The notes beneath the pieces are model-generated. The model had not been told where the DNA came from, did not search any database, and saw nothing but the letters and a program-made list of their open reading frames with translations. A program made the position numbers and the translations under genes. From an uncultured Clostridium sp. (GTDB taxonomy: Bacteria > Bacillota > Clostridia > TANB77 > CAG-508), in NCBI GenBank assembly GCA_945937855.1, contig CAMEUC010000024.1:1-11927 (forward strand): 11,927 bases of DNA. Reading direction: 5' to 3'. Every line of letters starts with the position of its first letter. Position 1 is the first letter of the stretch. This document shows, one piece after another, positions 6,897 to 11,927 of the stretch.

Positions 6897-6993
6897 GCAA
6901 ATAAATACGAATGCAGGCGAAGGGTATATAGAAATAGAAGTCATTTATGAAGTGCTTGAAACTATCGGAGTGGAAGACAAAATAATTTTTTAA
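6826..6993 (+). pseudogene. yqfD: Out-of-frame C-terminal remainder of yqfD
   Basis: Read in the frame starting GGA at 6826, this gives ITVQKIEEELKKQIPDEKS and continues to EVIYEVLETIGVEDKIIF-stop (TAA 6991-6993). This matches the expected YqfD ending, in which an acidic helix is followed by a VxVxYEVxExIG strand. It has no start codon or ribosome binding site of its own, and it ends 15 bases before the next gene, as a proper gene end would. Confidence 0.75.
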
Positions 6994-7008
6994 GAGGAGA
7001 GTGATAGA

Positions 7009-8223
7009 ATGGAACAAAGAAGCTTGCGAGTAGTTGAGACAAATAAGACCTTTTTTAGTAAGATAACAAATTCTATTTCAAAATTATTAGTACCTACAAG
7101 AATAGGTCTAAATAGTATGATAATTTCAATGAAAAGAAATAGTCTTATAAAAGCATATATGAACTATATTTCGCTTCAAAATGAGACCAATGAAGAAAAG
7201 AAAGATTTAGCTAGTAAAAAATATGAAGATGCATATTCATTATATTTAGAAAGTATTGATAAAAATATAATGGAGAATCTTTATAAAAAAGTAAAAAATG
7301 GAATTGCAAATGATTTTGAAAAAGAAGCTTTGGCAAAATACTATTTTGTAGTTAGTTTAAAAGATAAACATTACTTAGAATATAAATATAAAAAACAAGA
7401 ATATTTATTAAAAATAGATTATGAAACAGCAAGTAATATGAAAAAAGAAAGCTTACTAAAAACTTATAAAGAATTTTATGTATCAAAAATGGATTCTTTA
7501 TATAAAGGTTTATTAAAAAACTATTCAGTAGAACTTACAGATAATAATAAAAAGGACATGCCTTCTGAGAAAACTTTTGATAAGATATTTGGAACATTAG
7601 AAACCTATGTATCTGAAATATTACCAATAAAGATATCATTAAAAGAAGAAAATAAAAAATATCAAGAAGAATATGATAAATATGAAGAAGTCGCAATTGG
7701 GAAATTAAATGAACAAGAAAAAATATTAAAAAACATGGTGTTAATTGGTATTAGTAGAAAATTCTTTACACATAGCTTACCTTTAGGAGCAACTGAGGAA
7801 TGTTACAATTGGTTAATAGAGCAGATGAGATATATAATTACTATGGAAACTAATAAGAAAAAACAAGAAAAAGCATATGAAACACTAATAAAAATAATAG
7901 AAGATTGTAATTTAAAATTATTATCAACAAAGGTATATTGGGATGATCCAATAGAAAAAGAACAGTACAAAATCTTCTGGAATAAATATAATGAAATCCA
8001 AAAAATAGAAAATGAAGAAGAAAAACAAAAACAAACAACAATACTTTTCTTAAAAGATGACTTGAAAAAACTATACAAAAATAAACGTAAAAACAAAAAG
8101 ATATTAAATATATATACCAATTATTTGGTGGAACTTGGAGCAATGAAAGTATTAAAAAACAGTTGCAAAACAATTACTTATGTTTTAAAAGGAGAAAAAC
8201 GAGTATGGAACATGCAGAAATAA
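7009..8223 (+). CDS. Unrecognised lysine-rich helical protein in the yqfD-ybeY interval
   Basis: A 404-residue protein that I do not recognise. ATG 7009 follows AAGAGGAGA (6992-7000). It lacks a signal peptide, clear membrane segments, Walker motifs, HD motifs and Cys/His zinc sites. It is mostly predicted helical, with many Lys/Glu-rich coiled-coil-like stretches (for example about 55-95, 210-240 and 335-380). A less charged, more conserved-looking block lies at about 240-275, including LIGISRKFFTHSLPLGATEE. In Bacillus and many Clostridia, phoH and the HD-phosphodiesterase gene pgpH lie here. This protein is neither, having neither a P-loop nor seven membrane spans. It overlaps ybeY by 19 bases and follows yqfD closely, so it is part of the operon. 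A sporulation or ribosome-related role is a guess from position only. Confidence 0.75.
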   Translation: MEQRSLRVVETNKTFFSKITNSISKLLVPTRIGLNSMIISMKRNSLIKAYMNYISLQNETNEEKKDLASKKYEDAYSLYLESIDKNIMENLYKKVKNGIANDFEKEALAKYYFVVSLKDKHYLEYKYKKQEYLLKIDYETASNMKKESLLKTYKEFYVSKMDSLYKGLLKNYSVELTDNNKKDMPSEKTFDKIFGTLETYVSEILPIKISLKEENKKYQEEYDKYEEVAIGKLNEQEKILKNMVLIGISRKFFTHSLPLGATEECYNWLIEQMRYIITMETNKKKQEKAYETLIKIIEDCNLKLLSTKVYWDDPIEKEQYKIFWNKYNEIQKIENEEEKQKQTTILFLKDDLKKLYKNKRKNKKILNIYTNYLVELGAMKVLKNSCKTITYVLKGEKRVWNMQK

Positions 8224-8669
8224 ACTTTTTAGAAATAGAAGAAAATGGAAAGTATGAAGAATATATTAAACATATTGTAAATGAGTGCTTCAAAGAAGAA
8301 AAGTTGGACAAAAAGAATTTATATATAAATATTGTGTTAACAAATCCGAAAAATATAAGGCAAATAAATAAAGAACAAAGAGGTATAGATAAGGAGACAG
8401 ACGTATTATCATTTCCAATGTTTGAAAAAACAGAAATATCAAAAATTAAAGATAACCAATTAGATATTTTTGGAGATATAGTAATTTCAATAGAAAGAGT
8501 TAAGAATCAAGCTGAAGAGTATGGACATAGCTTTGAAAGAGAATTAGCATATATGGTAGTACATGGATTTTATCACCTCATGGGATATGACCATATGGAG
8601 GAAACAGACAAAGTAGAAATGCGAGAAAGAGAAGAAAATATATTAAATAAATTAGAAATAAGAAGATAA
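8205..8669 (+). CDS. ybeY: Endoribonuclease YbeY, 16S rRNA maturation
   Basis: A 154-residue protein of normal family length. The start is placed at ATG 8205 because AAAAGGAG (8187-8194) lies ten bases upstream and the sequence then opens like the family; an extension to 8163 lies inside the previous gene. Diagnostic marks: the DKETDVLSFP segment (62-71), FGDIVIS (89-95), and the zinc-binding signature HGFYHLMGYDH (120-130; His120, His124, His130), in which Tyr replaces the usual Leu before the second His. YbeY is a zinc-dependent RNase acting in 3' end processing of 16S rRNA and quality control of 70S ribosomes. Its closeness to era, another 30S assembly factor, is the common Firmicutes arrangement; here a DUF3048 gene lies between them. 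Confidence 0.93.
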   Translation: MEHAEINFLEIEENGKYEEYIKHIVNECFKEEKLDKKNLYINIVLTNPKNIRQINKEQRGIDKETDVLSFPMFEKTEISKIKDNQLDIFGDIVISIERVKNQAEEYGHSFERELAYMVVHGFYHLMGYDHMEETDKVEMREREENILNKLEIRR

Positions 8670-8687
8670 ATAAATTATTGAAATTTG

Positions 8688-8716
8688 TGTAGAGGTCGCC
8701 GTCCTCGGCGGCCCGC
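8688..8716. repeat. GC-rich hairpin repeat, copy 2
   Basis: GGTCGCCG (8694-8701) pairs with CGGCGGCC (8706-8713, one T-G wobble) around a TCCT loop, in an otherwise AT-only gap. Read on the minus strand it ends CGACCTCTACA, resembling the GC-rich intergenic hairpins ending CCCCTACA that are common in Clostridia genomes. It shares the skeleton of the repeat at 5491-5513. Confidence 0.6.
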
Positions 8717-8754
8717 AATACAAAAATTATTTTAATAAAAGTGAGGGAACAAAA

Positions 8755-9870
8755 ATGGAAAGAAGAAAAAAAAGAACTAAAAATAGTAATGGAAAAGTAT
8801 TAATAATACTATTAATACTTGTAATACTAGTAGCAGGGGGAATATTTCTATATAAATACTTAAATAAAAGTGCAGAAACTGGAAACGGAATAGAAGATGT
8901 TAAAGAAAAAGAAGAAGTTGTAGTAAAAAAATTACAAATAGTAGATGAAGATTCAAAATCTAGACCATATGCAGTAATGATAAACAATAATCATGCAGCA
9001 TGGCCACAATGTGGGTTACAAGATGCATATTTAGTATATGAGATAATATCTGAAGGTGGAATAACTAGAATGATGGCACTTTTTAAAGACCAAGATACTG
9101 CAAAAATAGGTTCAATAAGAAGTGCAAGACATTATTTTATAGACTACGCAGAAGAAAATGATGCGATATTTGTACATTGGGGAGGAAGTCCACAAGCATA
9201 CTCAAGAATATATTCAGGAATAGATGATATAGATGGCATTGCTTTAGAAGGGACAGTATTTTTTAGAGATAAAACATTAAATAGGGATTATGAACATACA
9301 GGATTTACAAGTATGGAAAATGTAAAAGAATATGCAGAAAGTAAAGGATATACAAGAGACACAAATAAAGACTTACTTCTAAACTATTCTGTAGATGAAA
9401 TAGATGTAGCTACTTTGGCAGGAGCTAAAAGCGCTGTGGAAGTAGAAATAGAATATTCAGATTATCACACAACAAGTTATGAATATGATGAAGAAAATAA
9501 AGTCTATAAAAGAAGTATGAGTGGAAAAGCAAATGTAGATTTAGTAACAGGTGAACAATATACAGCAAAAAACATAATAGTTTATAGTGTATCAAACTAC
9601 ACAATAGACGATGGAGAAAACAAAGGAAGACAAGAGTTAAATAATATTGGAAGTGGAAGCGGATACTATATAACAGATGGATATGCTATTCCAATTACAT
9701 GGGAAAAAACATCTCATAGTGGACAAACGGTTTATAAATACACAGATGGAACAGAAATAACTGTAAATGATGGAAACACATTTATACAAATATATCCAAA
9801 AAATGGTGAATTGACAATAACACCAAAGGTAGAAGATGTCACAACAGAAGGGAATACTGTACAGGAATAA
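8755..9870 (+). CDS. yerB: YerB-like DUF3048 membrane-anchored extracellular protein
   Basis: A 371-residue protein. ATG 8755 follows GTGAGGGA (8741-8748). A basic N-terminus (RRKKRTK) and one membrane segment (about 14-36) without a lipobox Cys make it a signal-anchored protein, unlike the Bacillus YerB lipoprotein. The DUF3048 N-terminal domain shows RPYAVMINNNHAAWPQCG (70-87), YEIISEGGITRMMALF (95-110), IGSIRSARHYF (118-128) and HWGGSPQAY (141-149). The C-terminal DUF3048 domain starts at about 240 and contains GRQELNNIGSGSGYYITDG (291-309) and IPITWEK (312-318). The biochemical function of the family is not established; it is secreted or envelope-located. Its insertion between ybeY and era replaces the dgkA/cdd genes found there in Bacillus. 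A strong terminator follows. Confidence 0.85.
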   Translation: MERRKKRTKNSNGKVLIILLILVILVAGGIFLYKYLNKSAETGNGIEDVKEKEEVVVKKLQIVDEDSKSRPYAVMINNNHAAWPQCGLQDAYLVYEIISEGGITRMMALFKDQDTAKIGSIRSARHYFIDYAEENDAIFVHWGGSPQAYSRIYSGIDDIDGIALEGTVFFRDKTLNRDYEHTGFTSMENVKEYAESKGYTRDTNKDLLLNYSVDEIDVATLAGAKSAVEVEIEYSDYHTTSYEYDEENKVYKRSMSGKANVDLVTGEQYTAKNIIVYSVSNYTIDDGENKGRQELNNIGSGSGYYITDGYAIPITWEKTSHSGQTVYKYTDGTEITVNDGNTFIQIYPKNGELTITPKVEDVTTEGNTVQE

Positions 9871-9893
9871 GGGTAATTAAAAAAATAAATTTT

Positions 9894-9928
9894 AAAAATT
9901 GCTAAATTCTACAAATTTAGCAATTTTT
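9894..9928 (+). terminator. Intrinsic terminator after yerB
   Basis: A perfect 15-base-pair stem (AAAAATTGCTAAATT, 9894-9908, with AATTTAGCAATTTTT, 9914-9928) encloses a five-base loop and ends in five T residues. It lies only 23 bases before the era start codon, so era needs either readthrough or a promoter of its own. Confidence 0.8.
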
Positions 9929-9951
9929 GTAATATATAATATGGAGGAAAT

Positions 9952-10854
9952 ATGGATAAATTTAAATCAGGTTTTATATCAATAATAGGAAGAACAAACT
10001 CAGGAAAATCAACACTATTAAATGCACTTGTAGGAGAGAAAGTTGCAATAACAACGTCAAAAACACAAACAACAAGAACTGCAATAAAAGCAATAGTAAA
10101 CAGAGAAAACTCACAAATGATATTCATAGACACACCAGGAATTCATAAGCCAAAAACAAAATTAGGAAACACAATGATAGAAACAGCATGGGGAACAATA
10201 CCAAATGTTGATATTATATTGTTTTTAATAGATGGAACTTTAGGCAAAATAGGAAAAGGAGATAAAGTAGTATTAGACAAAATAAAAGAAAGTAAGAAAA
10301 AAACAATATTAGTAATAAATAAAATAGACTTATTAAAAAAAGAAGATATATTAAACCTAATAAATCTATATAAAGATGAATATGATTTTACTGCAATAAT
10401 ACCAATTTCAGCTGAAAAACAAAAAAACACAGATGAGTTGCTAGATGAAATTGAAAAGCACCTTCCAGAAGGACCTGCATATTATGATATAGATGAATAC
10501 ACAGACCAAACAGCAAGACAGTTGGCAGAAGAAGTAATAAGGGAAAAAGCTTTAAAACTATTAGACGAAGAAGTGCCACATGGAATTTATGTAGAAACAG
10601 AAAAAATGAAATTAAGAAAAACTAGTAAACAAGAAGAAATATATGATATAGAAGCAACAATATATTGTTTAAGAGATTCACATAAAGGAATTATAATAGG
10701 AAAAAAAGGTGAGATGCTTAAAAAAATTGCAACATATGCAAGACAAGACTTAGAAAAGATGCTTCAAACAAAAATAAATTTAAAAGTGTGGGTAAAAGTA
10801 AATAAAAATTGGCAAGATAATAATAGTATCGTAAAAAAATTTGAAAACAAATAA
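9952..10854 (+). CDS. era: GTPase Era, 30S ribosome assembly
   Basis: A 300-residue protein, typical for Era. ATG 9952 follows GGAGG (9943-9947). GTPase domain: G1 GRTNSGKST (13-21, where most Era proteins have GRPNVGKST), switch I around TQTTRT (38-43), G3 DTPGIHKPKTKLG (60-72), G4 NKID (123-126), G5 SAEK (153-156). The C-terminal KH domain contains GIIIGKKGEMLKKI (246-259) and ends VWVKVNKNWQDN. Era binds the 3' end of 16S rRNA through the KH domain and acts late in small-subunit assembly, in the same pathway as ybeY two genes upstream. Thr15 and Ser17 in the G1 loop are mild departures and should not abolish nucleotide binding, as the Gly-Lys-Ser core is intact. Confidence 0.96.
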   Translation: MDKFKSGFISIIGRTNSGKSTLLNALVGEKVAITTSKTQTTRTAIKAIVNRENSQMIFIDTPGIHKPKTKLGNTMIETAWGTIPNVDIILFLIDGTLGKIGKGDKVVLDKIKESKKKTILVINKIDLLKKEDILNLINLYKDEYDFTAIIPISAEKQKNTDELLDEIEKHLPEGPAYYDIDEYTDQTARQLAEEVIREKALKLLDEEVPHGIYVETEKMKLRKTSKQEEIYDIEATIYCLRDSHKGIIIGKKGEMLKKIATYARQDLEKMLQTKINLKVWVKVNKNWQDNNSIVKKFENK

Positions 10855-10858
10855 AATG

Positions 10859-10957
10859 GAAGTGAGAAGTATGAAGTGTGAAGTGGGAATTAGAAAGATG
10901 TTTTAAGCATTTCTATTAAAAGTGCACTTTCCACATCTCACTTCATACCTCGAAAGA
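10859..10957. repeat. Long fold-back repeat between era and yqzL
   Basis: The left arm, built of GAAGTG-type units (about 10866-10888), pairs imperfectly with the right arm (10928-10950, CCACATCTCACTTCATACCT). The loop itself contains a nested stem, TAGAAAGATG with CATTTCTA. It starts four bases after the era stop. It resembles the GAAGTG/CACTTC-rich intergenic hairpins scattered in Clostridia. There is no T run after the right arm, so it is not a classical terminator. Confidence 0.55.
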
Positions 10958-11031
10958 AAATATAAAAATAAAGAATAAAAGTCTAAAGAACTACAAAAGA
11001 TAAAAACAAAACTAAAGGAGATGATAAACAT

Positions 11032-11193
11032 ATGATAAAACAAATTGCATGGAATACATTTAAGAAAACAGGCGATATAAACACATTTTTAGAACTAAAA
11101 CAAGTATCAGATATAGAACAAAATATAAAGCAAATAAAGGTGGAACCATATGAAAACTGTAAAAACCAAGGGAATAATAATTGCAGAACATAA
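11032..11193 (+). CDS. yqzL: YqzL-family small protein
   Basis: A 53-residue protein. ATG 11032 follows AAGGAG (11015-11020); the ATG at 11021 stops after four codons. The N-terminal IKQIAWNTFKKTGDINTFLELKQ (2-24) is the YqzL signature, in which Trp-N-x-F is followed by TG-x-I-x-x-(F/Y)-L. YqzL is a conserved, uncharacterised small protein found between era and recO in Firmicutes, exactly as here. The last 15 codons overlap recO (44 bases) in another frame, which makes this copy a little longer than the usual roughly 45-50 residues and suggests coupled translation. Confidence 0.78.
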   Translation: MIKQIAWNTFKKTGDINTFLELKQVSDIEQNIKQIKVEPYENCKNQGNNNCRT

Positions 11194-11872
11194 TGTATCA
11201 GATTTTGATAAAATGCTTACAATACTAACACCTAACTTAGGCAAAATTGAATGCTTAGCAAAGGGCTCTAGAAAACCAAAGAGCCTTTTGATGGCAGGTA
11301 CTCAAATTTTATGTTTTGGAGAATACATATTATATAACGGCTCGGATAATTACAGTATGAACTCTTGCGAAATCATAGAATTGTTTTACAAAATAAGAGT
11401 AGATTTAGACAAGCTAAAATATGCAGCATATATAACAAAAATTATTAATGATGTAACAACAGAAAATCAAAATAATTATAGAATTTTGCAATTATATTTA
11501 AATACATTATATGTTATAGCCGAAAGTGATAAAAACTTGGAATTGATAACAAGTATATTTAGAATAAGATTAATGTCAATAATAGGTTTTAGACCACAAA
11601 TAGAAGAATGTGTGACCTGTAAAACAAAAGAAAATCTAGAATATTTTAGTATAAGAGATTCTGGCTTTAAATGCAAAGCATGTGCAAAGCAAGATGGAGG
11701 GGCAATAGAGATAAATGAAACCACCAAAGATGCAATAAGATATATAATTTTTGCAGACGCGAAAAAAATATATTCCTTTACAGTACCAGAAGAAACACAA
11801 AAAGAATTAGAAATAATATCTAAAATTTATTTAACAGAAAAGTTAGAGAAAGAATATAAAATAGATAAATAA
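11150..11872 (+). CDS. recO: DNA repair protein RecO
   Basis: A 240-residue protein, normal length. ATG 11150 follows AAAGGTGG (11136-11143) inside the yqzL end. The N-terminal OB fold opens VKTKGIIIAEHNVSDFDKML (4-23), with LGKIECLAKGSRKPKS (30-45) typical of the family. The helical domain has GFRPQIEECVTC (146-157). A four-cysteine zinc site is formed by CVTC (154-157) and CKAC (175-178). RecO acts with RecR and RecF to displace SSB and load RecA on single-stranded DNA at gaps and breaks. It closes the era-yqzL-recO group. Confidence 0.94.
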   Translation: MKTVKTKGIIIAEHNVSDFDKMLTILTPNLGKIECLAKGSRKPKSLLMAGTQILCFGEYILYNGSDNYSMNSCEIIELFYKIRVDLDKLKYAAYITKIINDVTTENQNNYRILQLYLNTLYVIAESDKNLELITSIFRIRLMSIIGFRPQIEECVTCKTKENLEYFSIRDSGFKCKACAKQDGGAIEINETTKDAIRYIIFADAKKIYSFTVPEETQKELEIISKIYLTEKLEKEYKIDK

Positions 11873-11908
11873 TAATTTGTGCGAGTAATTGTTTTATTGA
11901 AGATATAT

Positions 11909-11927
11909 AAAGACGTCCGCCAAATCT
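11909..11927 (-). repeat. Edge of another fold-back B repeat copy, inverted
   Basis: The reverse complement of these last 19 bases matches 672-690 with one mismatch (18/19), preceded by ATATATA as in the repeat family. The rest of the copy would lie beyond the right edge. Confidence 0.55.

Noticed and set aside
7803..8173. Two minus-strand frames of about 105 codons within the 404-residue gene
   Set aside because: Phe/Leu-rich antisense shadows of a Lys/Glu-rich coding sequence; no start signals.
1..11927. CRISPR arrays, tRNA or rRNA genes, transposases
   Set aside because: Looked for on both strands; no regularly spaced direct repeats, no cloverleaf with the usual TTC/GG loops and no transposase-like protein was seen.

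Overview
The window comes from a very AT-rich, spore-forming Firmicute, most likely a class Clostridia organism; species cannot be named from this sequence. Evidence: standard-code low-GC genes with strong AGGAGG-type ribosome binding sites, sporulation genes (pdaA, yqfC, yqfD), and the Firmicutes order yqfC-yqfD-...-ybeY-...-era-yqzL-recO.

Left part (1-761) has no convincing protein gene but is the most unusual stretch. Bases about 57-197 read as a non-coding copy of the C-terminus of a C-type-lectin/FGE-fold protein, packed with AAC codons and ending in Arg-Val-Ala-Leu-stop. That is the signature of a diversity-generating retroelement (DGR) template repeat. No reverse transcriptase is visible here, so the rest of the system would lie left of the window. 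Two fold-back (long inverted repeat) elements follow at about 388-508 and 564-690. A 19-base piece of the second recurs inverted at the extreme right edge.

Middle-left (762-4619): a small SSB-like OB-fold gene on +; then, on -, an AgrA/AgrC-like LytTR response regulator and GHKL sensor kinase in one operon behind a near-consensus sigma-A promoter, without agrB or agrD in view. A membrane acyltransferase on + follows, with its own extended -10 promoter and terminator.

Right part (4684-11872) is a + strand run of sporulation and housekeeping genes: pdaA (muramic delta-lactam of the spore cortex), yqfC, a frameshifted yqfD, an unrecognised 404-residue protein where phoH and pgpH would normally sit, ybeY (16S rRNA maturation/quality control), a YerB-type DUF3048 membrane protein, era (30S assembly GTPase), a small yqzL and recO (recombination mediator). 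Small GC-rich hairpin repeats punctuate the gaps after pdaA and ybeY, a long fold-back lies between era and yqzL, and a clear intrinsic terminator separates yerB from era.

Assignments rest on reading protein motifs and gene order by eye; no database search was possible.
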